Shown: positions 1 to 13,400, counted from the first letter of the stretch. The stretch: 64,000 nucleotides of DNA from Gordionus sp. m RMFG-2023 (GCF_954871325.1 NC_088775.1:91766805-91830804); one strand, 5' to 3'. Translations and numbers: made by a program. The notes: generated by a model from the sequence alone, not told the origin.

Positions 1-2347
1 AAATAGAATTTGCACCATTTTTAAATAATTTTGGCCTACTAAAATAACAAACATATGAAATTTTAGGGCTCATTTAAAATAAATTAATTTTCCATTGGGG
101 ATTAATTATTTTTTATTATTATTATTTTCTTCCTTTCGTCTTTAACAAAATCAAAATATTATATTATCTGAAGAAATATATATAAATCTATAAAATAATT
201 ATATTATTTAACAAAAAAATTTTTTTTTTAGATGAAATAAAAACTTATAGGTAAAGTTTAGGCTGTAAAAATTTATTGAAAATTTTGTGTGCGTTAGGCT
301 TTAATTAATTTTATGTTGATTTTGGAGAATTAGATTCTTTTTTTATTCTGAAATGACAAAATAAAAGGAGAAAACTTGTTTAAAATAATCTAATCTTTTT
401 TTTTAAAAAAATATCTGATTATTTTAAGACTTTTTATACGTTAGAGGGCAAAGAATTTGAGTTAGATGCTACATTCGTGTTAGATGATATTATTTTGATC
501 AACTTGTATATTATAATTATAGTAAAATGCAAAAAATTAAAATATAGGAAAGACATTAAATCGGTCTATGGTTAGAGGTATGAGCTCAACCTAAAAATAA
601 ATACTCTTATTTGTCCTAGTTTGTACTAATATTGTTGATATTTGTTTAATTATTAGAATGTCAATGAATTTGTGATGACATTTTTTTTTCTCATTTTTTT
701 TATAATCGATTTTTTTTAATCTTTATGATTTTTGTGAAGATTCTTTTCAAAATGATTATCAATTTTTCCAAGATTTTTTTTATCAAGTTATTTTTCTAAT
801 GATCAAATTTTTTCTTCAAAGTTTCTCAAAATAATGTTAAATATTATTACTTTTCTGATAATATTTTGTTTTAATTATATAGAATAAAAATTTGAACAAT
901 ATTGAGTCCTATTTGTTTAAGAAAGTTATATATTGATTTTTGTAAGTCTTATATTGTTCGTAAGCTCTTTGCTTTTTGGGTAAGTTCCCTCATTTTTTTG
1001 GGATTCTTTTGATCTTTTTTGTGGTAAATTTTTTTTTCATATTTTTGATAGTATTTAAAATAATTTAGCTCACATTTTTATTCGTCCTTCTTTTCCCCTT
1101 TTTGTAAAAAGCTAGCTATACCCTTGTTTAAAAAACTATTGACAAATTATCAATATCTTAAGATAATATATTATAGTGTTTTTATTTAAAAATTAAAAAT
1201 TAATATCTCCCACATATGGATAACAATAACTACAATTATTATAGTATTAATCAATATAACACGAATGAAAAAATATCGAAAATCATAATTACAATTATGA
1301 TATCAACTTTATCGAAGAGACAGGATCACTTTAAAAAAAAATTAGTTAAATAAATAAAACTGAGGTTTTAATAGGTACATTCTTGGAAAAGGATAATATG
1401 ATTACATACTTTTAAAATAAAATAAATTTTTTATACCTAATGTAGTTCTAGCTATATTTGATCGAAAGGATTAAATATAAATAGCAAATAATGATTAAGA
1501 TTATTTATAATATATTGTATCCTTTTAAGATTGACTAATTTCACTTTTCCGGAAATATGCTTCTTTATGGAGTGAGCCTATTTATTTGTATGGTTGCTAG
1601 AATATCACGGGTAGAAAAAATATCGCTAAACTAACTACATAGTAGTAAATAATTTATTAATAAATATCGCGTGGTTAGGAAAAAGCACATAAGAAATAAC
1701 TTAAGATTATTTATTACTAAATATAGCACGTTAGCAAAAGTTCTAAGCTAGAAAACAAGTTCTGGCTAAACATATAACATTAGAATTGGTTGTAAAAGTA
1801 ATGCTCTTCTCACAAAAAGCTCTATATAATTAGTAAAAGAACACACATATGTCGTATAGAGATGTGGGATCATGGTGTTTCTGCATCTAACAATTTTAAG
1901 TCGTCTACTAAAGCCGATATGTTATTGATAAATCAAATTTTACCAGAAATGTCCATCATATATGGAGTACTTATAAACTCTGAATTTTAAACGATTTAAG
2001 AGATTAAATTTTAAAGGTACCCTTTTAACTTAACCTAATTTAATGCTAAAGAATTTAAATTTGAAACTTTTATAACTTTTTTTAACATAATTTTTTATAT
2101 ATATATACTAGAATTTTGATTAAATAATTTCCTTCGGGCATTAATTTCGACTGATTGATTATTATTATCATTACATTGTGATGATCACTTTTATTTTTGA
2201 TTCGGGAATTTTTTTTATGTTATCAAAAAAGAAGAGAAAAAAAGATTATTCTTTAAAATTGATTATTATGACATAATAGCCATCAGCGGCGGATACTCTT
2301 GAATTTAATATAAATATTGTAAATTCGTATTTTTACATTATATTTAT
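1..2347. other. A+T-rich non-coding stretch
   Basis: Both strands are filled with short A/T words and frequent stops. There is no protein-like open frame, no RNA gene and no clear repeat pair. A short TTA microsatellite lies near position 112. I see nothing else to annotate. Confidence 0.7.
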
Positions 2348-2568
2348 TAGTGTTGTTAAACGGCTCAAATTGAGCCGATTTTTAAAAACGGCAAACTCAA
2401 TATTTTAGCAAGAAAAATATTGGCTAAGCCTCGAAATTTCGTTAATAGATGTTCAAAGCTTTGTTTCCAACTAGGAGCGAAATCTTAAAGTTTGCATAAT
2501 AATTTTCCCTAAAATATTGAGTTAGCCGTTTTTTAAAATACTCAAAATGAGCCGTTTTAGCAACACTA
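2348..2568. mobile_element. MITE with TAGTGTTG termini, copy 1
   Basis: The left end reads TAGTGTTGTTAAACGGCTC and the right end GAGCCGTTTTAGCAACACTA, giving imperfect terminal inverted repeats of about 19 bp. The interior has no coding capacity. A second copy in the same orientation lies at 18673-18885 and shares the interior words around ATATTTTA and GTTAATAGATG. The TA at each end could be a TA target duplication, as in Tc1/mariner-type elements, or part of the repeat itself. No autonomous partner is present in the window. Confidence 0.75.
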
Positions 2569-2786
2569 AAAGAGTTATATATGCATGTAACGCAATTTTA
2601 TATAATATCAAATTTTAAAGTAAAGATCTAATAAAAAATATTTTTTAATTAGAACAATTTAAATTGTCCCATCATAAGTGAGTGATAAATTTGTTTAACT
2701 TTTTATTTTAAAATTTAATTAATTATACCCTAGTATCTTATGTATCCTAATTAATTCTAAGTTAGCCGCAAACGCGGTTCGCTAGA

Positions 2787-3100
2787 TTGGCAGCAGGTCT
2801 TAGTCTGAATCTATCAATTCGATTAAAAACTTATAAATACTTATTGATTACTGAGTTGCCAAATAGCCTAACCCGAAATAAAAATTATCTGTCAGCCTGC
2901 CTGGCCTTAATTATTTTAAATATAGAAAAATTTAATGTTTATTTAATTTTAAATATATATATAAATATAAGAACTTTGTTTCTTTTATAATAATTTTAAA
3001 ATCTATTATCAATTAATTTCACAGAATTGAATAATATAATTATTGTAAATTAGGCTTACTTAATAAGGCTTTATTAAAATAAAATATATTTTAGTTATAC
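2787..3100 (+). repeat. Dispersed repeat, copy 1
   Basis: This stretch aligns by eye with 5621-6030. Shared landmarks are GCAGGT-TAGTCTGAATC near the start, CCCGAAATAAAAATT in the middle, a GTCAGC-GCCTGGCC block, and ATATAATTATTGTAA followed by GGCTTTAT near the end. The open frame at 2787-2990 is a by-product of the repeat and has no recognisable protein. The two copies lie on either side of the gypsy fossil at 4050-5615, so they could be its decayed LTRs. The GCCTGGCC block also recalls the GC-rich hAT-type debris elsewhere in the window. Confidence 0.6.
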
Positions 3101-3107
3101 TATTTAT

Positions 3108-3544
3108 CAGGGACGGGAACCTTCCTTCCAAAAAAATGTGTTCTGGTTTGGGTTCAATAAAAAATCTTTGAACCCGGTTCGGGTGGTTAAGGTGGGTTCA
3201 GGGCTCGGAAACCAGAAAAATAGTGACTTACTAAAATTAGTTGAAATAACAGAAACATCATTTTTTTTAAAAAAATTTATTTTAATTAGTATCACAATAA
3301 AAATAATTAATCATCATAATTTTAATACTACATTACAATTTAGAAAAATTACTAAATATAACAAAAATATTACGTAAAAAAATGATCAAAAAATGTTTTT
3401 TAAAATTAATATATATATATATTTTTAAATTTAAAAAAAAAAGCTTGAACCCTTAACCCTAAATTTTAAAAAAGGGTTTGTGTTTGAGTTAAGCGAAATA
3501 TTGAGGGTTCGAGTTCAGGGTTTGAATTCGGGTTCTCGTCCCTG
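3108..3544. mobile_element. hAT-like MITE with CAGGGACG termini
   Basis: The left end is CAGGGACGGGAACC and the right end GGTTCTCGTCCCTG, a 14-bp inverted repeat with one mismatch. Subterminal GGGTTC/GAACCC words recur on both sides. The length is about 437 bp and there is no transposase. A CAG...CTG terminus and this size are typical of non-autonomous hAT elements. The flanking octamers CTATTTAT and CTTTATTT match only partly, so a target duplication is not proven. Confidence 0.7.
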
Positions 3545-4049
3545 CTTTATTTTACTATGCACAAAACCATGTATTATTTGTAGCCGAAAAGGTGTTAATA
3601 AAAAAAAAATTGTTTTTCTAGGGATACAAAAATTAGTGAAAATTTTAGTTTTAAAATAGATAAGAACAATATTTTTTGGTCATGTGAATGATAGTTGTAA
3701 ATTGATTTTCCAGGTATTAAATAAAAAAAAGTTATTACCGTAAATTTTTTTATGTCATTTTGATGAAAAAATTTAAATTGACCAATAATCTGAATAAAAA
3801 GGATTTGTAATAATAAAAAATATGAGAAATATCTATTGAAGAATTTTTAATAAATAAAAATTAGTGATATTTGGAGGCCGTTAAATAGGGAATATTGATT
3901 ATTTTTGAGGGTGATAATTCAGATATAATAAAATATAAATTCAGAGAATTTAGAACACATATTATTTTAATGGACTGAACTAATAGATGGACAGTGTTCA
4001 TGTCATCGTGATATTTTGAGAATTGACAACAAAATATTGTAATGCTACT
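3545..4049. other. A+T-rich spacer
   Basis: I see no coding frame or repeat here. It separates the MITE from the gypsy fossil and could hold degraded 5' parts of that element, but nothing is recognisable. Confidence 0.55.
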
Positions 4050-5615
4050 TGATACCTGTGCAAACATTTCTATAATGTCTAGTGAACCCCGAAGGTATCA
4101 CTCGAAAAAAACATATGTTTGTCAGGCAATTTGTTTGGGTAAAGCCAAGCATTTGTTCTCGATTTATGGGTGGTGGGAAAAAATGTTTTGATACTATTAT
4201 GGGGGTGGGATTGGATTGGGATATTTTTATCATAGATAGTGAGTTGGCAGGAGATAATGCTGAACGAAGAATAATTGCGGATAGCATTTGATGAAAAAAC
4301 TAAAATGGCTGATTTATTGAGAGAGGAAGTGAATTTTCTCATGAATCCTGGTATTAGTGAAATTTCAGATAAAGTAATTATTGACCGCCTAACTCTAAAA
4401 ATAATACTGAAGAAAATCAAATTGTTGATTTTATATATAAAAGTTTGTGATGCTTAAAACCAATTTTATTGGAAAAATATGAGGATAATATTTGAAGACG
4501 ACACTACTTTGGAATGTTTCAATGGTTAGCAAGGGGATGTGAAATTGAAAGAGGGGTCTTCACCCATTTTTTTAACATGTCGACGATGTCCTTTCTAGTA
4601 AAAAATGGAAATCGAAGAAGAATTAGATCATTGGTCAACGATGGTATTATTATTCCGGTGGAATATACGAATGGACTACACCATTAGTTCTGATTAAAGG
4701 AAAGTTAAAATTATGAACTGACTTTCGTGTAACAGTTAATCCGTAGGTATTGAAGTGAAACATTTATTGCCTAGAATTGAGGTTATTTTAACCGATTTGA
4801 AAGGTGGAAGATTGTTTTCCATGGTTGATTTTTCGTCGGGATTTTAGTGTGTTTTAATAAAGAATTGAAGATATAATTTAGACCGTAGAATGCATAATAA
4901 ATGTGTCGGAGGTGCGTTACAACATATAATTGATGGTTTAGAGAAACAAATTATTATTTATTTCCCTAATTTTTTATGAGGTTGAAACTCGGTAATCTGT
5001 TATTGAAAAGGACGTTCAGGTTGTTATTTTTTGGATTAATCAGTTTGTCATGAATATTTAATCAGTTAAAGATTCATGATTTATACCGATTATAAGCAAT
5101 TAATTCGTTTGTTTAAAGGAAGATAACAAATATTTCAACGTTGTTGTGGGAAGTCTCAATGTGGAAATTAGGTATTTGCGAGGAAAAGTGAATCATTTGC
5201 CAGATATTTTATCTGGATTAGGATCGGGCAGTGAAAATTTCCAAACAATTGATAGTAAATAATAGATAGTGAAGCGTTAATTAGCGCTTTATTCATCATA
5301 CGTATTAAAAGGAATAACTTGGGAAGATCTTAAATTGAATACTTTGATTTGAAAGATACGGATTTAAGTCAGTTAAAATTGTAAAAACAGACAAGATTCA
5401 TATTAATTTTTATTGTGGACCATTGTGTAATAAGGGGGAAATCATGCTGTAATGCTATTTAAATTGCATGATAAGATTTAATGTTTAGTACATATCGGTC
5501 AATCAAAGCAGAGATTTAAAAAATCTTGGCCGCTTGAATATGTTTGGTTGGCCGTGTATGAATATGATGGAAATCTAAAAAAATAGCAAAAAAATATGTT
5601 CAATGTAATACCTGA
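4050..5615 (+). mobile_element. Ty3/gypsy-like LTR element fossil (pol)
   Basis: Pieces of a retroelement polyprotein appear in family order on the plus strand. Reverse-transcriptase-like text includes LLPRIEVI, LKGGRLFSMVDFSSGF and IIDGLEKQI. RNase H-like text includes IYTDYKQLIRLF, followed by VEIRYLRGKVNHLPDILS, which is the usual gypsy stretch before integrase. Near 5490-5610 there are remnants resembling the integrase zinc-binding head. The first 300 bases may be upstream polyprotein. The copy is heavily broken, with many breaks, so it is old and inactive. It stops where the repeat at 5621 begins. The LTRs are not certain; the repeats at 2787 and 5621 are candidates. Confidence 0.8.
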
Positions 5616-5620
5616 GTATA

Positions 5621-6030
5621 CTGGCACAGCAGGTTCTAGTCTGAATCGTTCAGCTCGGTAAATACTTATAGAGTACTTACTGATTGCTGAGCAAAACTTC
5701 GTTATGCGCATTGGACATAATTTTTCTAGCTAATCCCCAATATAAATTTATCTATTATTCAAAAAACAGAGCCCGAAATAAAAATTCTTTGTCAGCTGGC
5801 CTGGCCCTAATTTATTTAGATATAAATAAATTTAATATTTTACTTAATTTTTAAATAAAATAATATATTCTACAAATAAAAAAATATTGGCGCATTATTT
5901 CTTGCAATCATTTTCAAATGTATCAATTAAATTCACGAAATTGAATGATATAATTATTGTAATTCAACTTACCAAATGGGGCTTTATGAAAAGAAAATAT
6001 ATTTTATTATTTATATCGTTAAATACAAAA
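5621..6030 (+). repeat. Dispersed repeat, copy 2
   Basis: This is the second copy of the repeat at 2787-3100, in the same orientation. It carries about 70 extra bases in the middle (around 5690-5765) compared with copy 1. It begins just after the last recognisable gypsy pol text. An LTR relict or an independent non-autonomous element are both possible. Confidence 0.6.
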
Positions 6031-6139
6031 GCATATAACGAAGACCATTAAAATATATTTATTAGATCCATTAATATCATAGAAATTATTATATCTATAT
6101 TTGACATATTCCTGATTTTTTTATTTATGCTGGTTACTT

Positions 6140-6264
6140 GTGGTTAGACAGTAATAAAGCACAATATATTGGTAAATTTTTAAAATGGGTTTAGGGGCGA
6201 AGACCCCCCAAAAGATTTAACCCCCCCTCCCCTCATGGAATAATCCTGTCTACGCCCGCCACTG
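6140..6264 (-). mobile_element. hAT-like terminal fragment (CAGTGGCGGGCG end)
   Basis: Read on the minus strand, the sequence starts CAGTGGCGGGCGTAGACAGG and is followed by a G-rich subterminal block. This matches the terminus style of the complete MITE at 56191-56614, which starts CAGTGGCGTAGCTACAGG. I could not find the opposite end, so this is probably a truncated copy. The left boundary is arbitrary. Confidence 0.5.
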
Positions 6265-6829
6265 AACATAATGATGCTAGTGTATTTGTATATTAATTAA
6301 AAATATTTTCAAATGAATCTCTTTTTTTCCCTAATTCAGATATAACACTTTTAAAGTATCAAGTTATATATTATTAGATTATGTAAGTTATACATGATTT
6401 AATAAAATGGGAATTAATTGTTAAAATTATGAATTTTAAATGAACCAATTTTTTTTTATTCACTTGAAATCAATAAAATTATAGCAGTCCTTTCTCATAA
6501 TAAACTTCTATAAATTTAATCACTGATGAAGTATCTGAAGTTATCTTTCCACTTTTAATTTACATCTCAAGATAATAGATGGTATATCAGACAACTCTTT
6601 ATATAATATTATATAAAGGCAAAAAATCATTCTATTTCACATATTATTCAATCGTTTTATTTCGGTAGTTGGAGGATAACCTCATCTATTAATTCTCCTA
6701 TTATTTGTATGATGGAAATTTAAAATATTTTAAATTTTTTTTCACAAATCTATATATATTGGATAATCGAGAATATTTTAATTTCTCATCTCCATATTAC
6801 TATTTATTTTGGCTTGGTAAAGTAAAGGC
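6265..6829. other. A+T-rich spacer
   Basis: No coding frame, repeat or RNA gene is seen between the hAT fragment and the gag-protease fossil. Confidence 0.6.
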
Positions 6830-8520
6830 AGCCCATAGATAACTTTGCGAGATCATTTGTTCATGGCATCGGGCATCTAGATTCCTCTCGAGCATGGTTT
6901 ATATTGTCATTCAGCCATCCATCGAATTTCTGAGTCATCGCATCAACCATGGCACACGGAATTCTCCTTGAAGGTGAATATGACCTTAGGCATAGCATCG
7001 GGCTTCAAGTGAACTTTCTCTTGTCTGACCATTTTGAGTTTGTAGGATTAAGTTGATTCAAGGTCTTTTTTTGTATCGAGATTACCTTCTCGAGGACATT
7101 CTCTACGTTACCCACTAAGAACGTTTTTAATATGTTGTTGAAGGCGTGGAGCCACATACGCCCTAGCAGGGGGATCTTGTCACAATAAACCACTATGGCC
7201 TCCAGCGTTTGTGAGTTACCTTCATACTTAACGCTCACATTGGCAAGACCTAATATCTTGATGGAGCTGCCGTCATAACCAGTGAGTTTCATATACGTCT
7301 TACGTATCGTGGTTATGCCTACAGTGTTAGTCAGCTTCGGAAGTATAGTGTAGGTATGTTGTTGATGTACACCGTTACGTTGCATGCGTCATATCTGGTA
7401 TAGTCAACCCCTAGATTGCACACTTCCAAATTCTGCAGATTATATTCTTTAGATCTGTGTTTGAGTCGTTGCCATCATCGATTACTTCGATGTTCATAGC
7501 ATGGTTCGTATTCAATTGACAATCACGATCTTTGTAATCAGAAGATCTGTTGCAAGTATTGTTGTCATTTTTGTGCTGGTTGGACCTCGACTTCGGGAAA
7601 CCATTAATATTTTGAGGGTTGTGTCTGTGCTGACCACGACGGGAATAGTTGATTCGGTTATCACCTCTATAGCAGTCATCCCGTCGATCAGGGCTTTGAT
7701 GATGGTCACAATGTTAATCGTGGCGATGGCCATGGACGTTGTACCCGCTATTGTTGTATAGATCATCGTAGCAGTTATCATTGCGATTATCGAAACGGTT
7801 GCGGTTATAATTGAGTTTTGTTATTACGTAACTATTTTTGAATCTGCCCATGTAATGTCTTGTATTCCAGGTGATTCATCCAAATGAAACAATTTCATCA
7901 CGCTCTTGATGTCACTTGGCTCAGTGATGTCTTCCTCTAGACCTAGATTTTAAATATCTTCTATAGTCATAGAATTCCTGACCGCTTTCCTGACATCTTT
8001 GGACTTCGAAGCAACTCTCATTTTCTCAATAATGCGCTGAATGCCATTGAATTTGCATTCTTTATTGAGTCGTGCTACGCGTGTGACTCAAACAGAGAAC
8101 GTTTCCTCCTTGCTTTGAGTGGCAGCATAAAATAATGACAGTTTGGTGTTCTCAGTCTTCGATGGATGTTGTAGCTTAAATTTGCCAAGCAGGGCAAATT
8201 GGGTCCTGCAAGTCTGCCTCCGAGCAATTTGCTCCAATGTTATTGAATTCGTCATCTGGAAGACTTCGGAGAAACAACGCGGCCTTTTCTCCGTTGTAAA
8301 TCTTGCTGGTGTCGAAGAAATTCTGCAATTTCTTTATGTAGGCGCTGTCATCGTTAATAAATTTGGGGAACTCCAGCTTGACGAATTCAGTCATATATGT
8401 GGAATTGTTCAAAGCATCCATCATAAGAGAATTATAATCGATAAAGGCGTAAAATAGAATAGATCTACATTGCAAAATAAAGATCCAATTTTGATATAAC
8501 ACTTACGCAAAGTTCAGACG
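6830..8520 (-). mobile_element. Ty3/gypsy-like LTR element fossil (gag, protease, start of RT)
   Basis: This is clearly less A+T-rich than its surroundings. Read on the minus strand, the order is capsid-like gag (about 8502-7900), an Asn/Arg/Asp-rich nucleocapsid-like part (about 7880-7400), a retropepsin-like domain (about 7385-7005) and the first part of reverse transcriptase (about 7005-6830). The protease part has the strand text ILGLANVSVKY and ends in LLGRMWLHAF, the usual gypsy LLGRDWL position. The gag part includes FVKLEFPKF and ALFLRSLPDDE. The element is broken in several places and truncated inside RT, and no LTR is seen. It looks younger than the fossil at 4050-5615 because long stretches remain open. 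Confidence 0.85.
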
Positions 8521-9819
8521 TAATTTGGCCTCCATGTAAGAATTGTGTTAAATCCTCATTCATATTTTATTTTAATCAAATTACATTTTATTTTATTATA
8601 AATTATATTTTATTTTCTATCATAATTTATATTTTATTTTAAATGATAAAATACATTTTTATTCCTCTTTCAACAAAAACAATTTCTCTTTATATATCTT
8701 TTTTTAAACAATAAAAAAAATAACTAATTTTGTAAAAATACAAATTGACATTGAAAAAAATGTAACGTAAAATGATATAAAAAAATGTTAATATAAAATT
8801 TTCCCCGATTATTTAAATACAAAGTGAATAAAAAAAATTTCATATTAAAATGATATATAAAAAAATGTTAATATAACATTTTGACCGCAAGGCATAATCT
8901 CAATTATTCAACAGGGTTCCCAACTTTAATAAATCACCAAAATTCTGAATATATTTTAATTGAAATTTAAATATAATTTAGCGTTTAAATAGGATATCTA
9001 ATCTGCATTAGTTTAACCTAAGCAATTCCGTAAAAAATAAATATAAAAGAAAAGTGATGTTAAAATTAAAAAATATAATAAATATCTGGTATTTTTATGA
9101 GTGCAAACAAATCGTTGTAAATAGAAAGTAAATAAAATTTCTATTAGATATAATTATCCTTATTGTCTTTCAATTTTTGAGATGTCTTTACTTAATTTAT
9201 AAATAATGACATATTCATTTTTAGGTATTTTGGGGTAAAGGACAGTGTAGGAGGTAATTCTTTATTAGCATAATATTTACAAAATTTTTCAAATTTGAGG
9301 TTAGAAAATTTTTATTAAAATGTTTATAAAAAAAATCATATTAATAATTTTTAGAATATAATAATAAATATACTATATTATTAGAAAAAAGTAAATAAAA
9401 TGATATAATGTTATCATTAAATTTCATAATTAGTGAATAAAATTTATACCTTGTGGATTGGCTATATTTTAACAATTAAATATAAATAATATATGATACA
9501 AAAATTATTTATAATTAGGCATGTGCGCTGGCAAGTCATTGGCTAGCCACTAGGATTTCTGATAGCCACGAAACCTTACCCTTTATAAAAATTAAGTCTT
9601 CATGTGGCCGATTTTTATATGGGTTGTGCAGTCTGATTCATTAAATTCCTAGTTTATATTTCATATTCATGTATTTTTATTTAAAGATTGGTCATTATCA
9701 CTGCACTGATGTTATCGTTAATCCGATAGAGATTAGTTAGTATTAGATCACTATTTTTAATAAATTTATATATAAAGATAATCTTGTTGTTTCATTCTAA
9801 TATAAATCTGTCGCAATTA
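8521..9819. other. A+T-rich stretch with a possible hAT end
   Basis: Most of this is featureless. Around 9517-9660 a less A+T-rich block (GCATGTGCGCTGGCAAGTC) could be the left terminus of the hAT relic that follows, but I could not match it convincingly to a right end. Confidence 0.5.
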
Positions 9820-10480
9820 CTCTCACTGCGTGTATGGAGTTTAAAGATACTATTATAAATGAGTTTACTCTAATATCACATTAGCCCTATAGGGATATTT
9901 CTTCAGAAGTAGACAGCCCGGAAAGCATTGTTTCGAAACTTAAGGAAATTATGGAAAAAGTTGATAACAAATTTTATAAATTATATATCATTTTTGAATC
10001 AAAATAAGATCTCTATGAATTTAATATTTGTCAAGTCTCGACTTACCGAAATTCAAGTCCATTTAAAATTAATGTAGGTTAATAGACCTATTCTCATCAG
10101 ATTTATTTCTTGATTCCCAAGCAAAACTTACAAATCTGCAAAAATTATTACCACAAACTCCTTCAGTTGAAATCTTAATAGTAAAACTTAAATATTTTAA
10201 AGATTCTATTGAGAACATGTTAAAGTATCTCATGAAGCTTTACCACAAAGCATGGTATTAAAGATTGATCATGGTTGATAATGTTTCAAAAGGGTGTTAT
10301 GGATGACATAATTTCTAACATATTTTTGATTATTTTCCTAATTTAGGAAAATCATGGCTACTATACCAATTACTATTTATAACAAAGAAAGAAAACTTTC
10401 TTCTCTATGTAAAAGCTTATCTGAGATGTGCTGCCTCTGAAAATAGATATGAATGAGAATATTCTAAATTTATAATGTGA
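9820..10480 (+). pseudogene. Decayed hAT transposase (ZMYM/P52rIPK type)
   Basis: hAT transposases cut and paste DNA; this copy is dead. The plus-strand text VDNKFYKLYIIFESK matches the region just before the conserved middle of this family, and the relic at 33250-34540 has the parallel text IDEEFHILYVIVESK. Near 10350-10420, PITIYNKERKLSSLCKSL corresponds to the C-terminal dimerisation signature (LPVSTASNERSFSKLKRIK in live members). Frames change several times and stops are frequent, so it is old. Termini are uncertain; CAACCCTAGCCC-type text near 11070 may be part of the right end. Confidence 0.65.
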
Positions 10481-13400
10481 AATTCAATTGATTTATACGC
10501 CGATTGTATGTATTTGATCTGCATTATTTTATAAAAATTGTTGATATTTTATAGTCATTAGTCTAATAAATTTATATAAACTAAGATATTCAATATGTCT
10601 AAGAATAATCATAAATTTATTTTTTAATTATTCACATCTCCTCACCTAAAAATTTCTGATAATGCTTATGACTAAGAGCAATTAATTCATTTAATATAGG
10701 AAATGTATTTTAGTATATGTTATATTTGCTCCATATATTTAAAGTTATTTATTAATTTATAGGAATAATAATGATCGGGGGAAAATTGTCCAAAAAATTT
10801 AATTCACAGCTCTATATGTGCCTGTAATATATTTGAGGTCAAATCATATTTTAAAAATTTAAATGGAGAGATTCTGAATCCTTATGGATTTCATATCTCA
10901 AATATAGCTACATATCTTTTGAAAATAATATAAAATTACATGGTTTCTCCATTTCTGTCACTATTTATATAATTATAAATAAAGCATTAATAAAAAATTA
11001 AGATTATTATAGGCATAGTTAGAATTTTGATGGGGAGGAAAAATAGAGGTCTGCAAAATTAATTTTTCCAACCCTAGCCCAACCTTATTAATCTTTTCTT
11101 TTTAAAATTTAAGTGTGAATATTATATCCTAAAAAAAATTAAAAATTTGTGTATTACCTTAAATTAAAGTTTATTTGACCGCCAAAATAAAATCAATATT
11201 ATTAAATTGCATTTTTTTTAAATTGGAAACATATATTACCTTTTATTCAGTATAAATATTAAAAAAAGTTGAAATACTATTGAATTTAAAAATTATTGCG
11301 AATATATAAAAACAATATGCATGATATATATAATGAACATATTATAAAGATATATCAATATCAATATCATAATCAATAGTATGATAGTGAATAATTGTGG
11401 TATATAAATAATAAGGAGTCGAGTTTGTCAGGCTTTAAAATTCAAAGTCCCTAAGTTCTCTTTTACTGTTAGCCAAGGAAGCGGTAAGGCAGGTATTTAT
11501 GAGCTAAATCTGGGAATGTCGTTTTCATAACTGGTACACCAATTAAAGATTTGGTAAACGATTTTAAATATTTGAGGCTATTTAATTATAGATATTATAA
11601 TATTAACACAAAAATATAATAACAAAATAGTTTGGTAAACTATGTATTGTAAAATAATAATTGAAAATGACATGTTATTCTTTGACATTATGAATTAAAA
11701 TGATTATTTAGGATATTTATTTGTCAGGTCCGGTTTCGGGTGACTCCTTTTACAACCCGAATCTGAACCCGAGCTAGGGTCGGGCTTTGGACAGCCGAAG
11801 ACCTCTAAGAATAAGTAATATCAGGTGGGTTTCTACTCAATAATTTTTACTGGAGAGCTTCAGGCTCACGTAGAGAATACATTTTATGATAAATATATTT
11901 TTGTTTTTTATAAGGCATATATTATTTATCAAGATATAAAATTACATAAATTTTTAGCTTCTTTTACTGTTTATATAAAATAAAATATTAAATTATATAA
12001 AACTACTATCTACAATTGAGCAAATATAATAAACATAAGTGTTTTTTTTTAAGAATGTATTTTTATAGAGAATTTAATGAATAAACTTTTGCCATATATG
12101 TGTCAGCCTAATAGGTTAATTTTCTAAAGTTTGTTATATGTTAAGTTACAAAAAGGGTGTATGATTAATTATATATTATATATGAGGAGGAATAATATTT
12201 AGTATTCTTATGGAAATAAAATATTCATAATAAGCAATATAAATATGAAAAAGATAGTATCAGAAACTAATAATACGGAAAAAAGGAAAAACTTTAAAGA
12301 ATTAAATAAGATATTTAGAAGTGATTGAAACAAATTTTTAATACATCCTAGACATTGGGGAGATGTAGGGTCTAATGTCTATTTTTTAAAGGGAAAGCTA
12401 TTTTTAGTTATTTAAGTTTTTTAAGACACAATCCTCAATTTTCTCAGTAATCTTCTTAATGACCAAAGAAAAGGATAATGTTACATATAAATTTTATTTT
12501 TGAAACTAAAAGGGATGTTTTTTTATACTCGATTAGATGATTTAATGAATGTTTTACCGTGAACCTACTAAATTCTGCATTATCTCTCATTAATTAAAGA
12601 TTTAAAAATTTCTTATAAATTAAAATTTTTATTCAATCATTCCGAACCTTTTAAATTTACTAATTTTGTTTTCGATTCAATTCATAATATTTTTTGTTTA
12701 TATTAAACAATTATAATATATTTGTCATTCATAATATTTAGGAAGTGTGATATTATTAATATATTTTAAATTATAAAAGCTCATAAAAAATGAAATTTAA
12801 AAAATCTCTGATTTAAAACAATAGCACTAGAATACATAAATAATTTGTTTGGTCATAAAGAAAGCGCTTATTTAGAAGTTTAAAAAAATTTAAAATATTT
12901 GCTTATAAAATATAAATATACTAAAATTTACGAAAATTTTTTAAATTAAAATTTTTTTTTTTCATAATACATACATTTTTCTTTTAATTTTGAAGCATCT
13001 AATAAAATTCAAGGCATATATTAGAATATAAATATTTTTATGAAATTGAATAAATGGTCTAAAAAAATCTAAATTAATTTTAAACAAAAACTTCGAATAT
13101 TATGAAATAAATTATATTTAAAAGATTTTAACTCTCTGTGCAAAATAAAAATTCATTATATACTTTTAATTCTATCATATTTTTCTTGAATTTATTTAAT
13201 AAAAATTAATATTTTATGGATTATATATAAATAAATATAATGTAATATTTTTTACGGGCTAAAAATTATTAATTTTTTCTTACCAAATATTTCTTGCAAG
13301 ATTAACGAAAATTATAAATAAATCATTATAAAATTCTTTCCAACAAATAATATTATAAAGATGTGCAGCAATAACAATTCAATTGTTTTGAAGGACACTT

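Noticed and set aside
3506-3520. GGTTCGAG-type words that could be a tRNA B box
   Set aside because: No matching A box or cloverleaf stems; the words belong to the subterminal repeats of the 3108-3544 MITE.
7501-7781. Open frames on both strands rich in Val/Ile/Thr/Ala
   Set aside because: They are off-frame readings of the Asn/Arg-rich nucleocapsid-like part of the gypsy fossil.
8143-8457. 104-codon plus-strand open frame with fairly balanced composition
   Set aside because: It is the antisense of the gag part of the minus-strand gypsy fossil (6830-8520); the minus-strand text is the one that fits a family.
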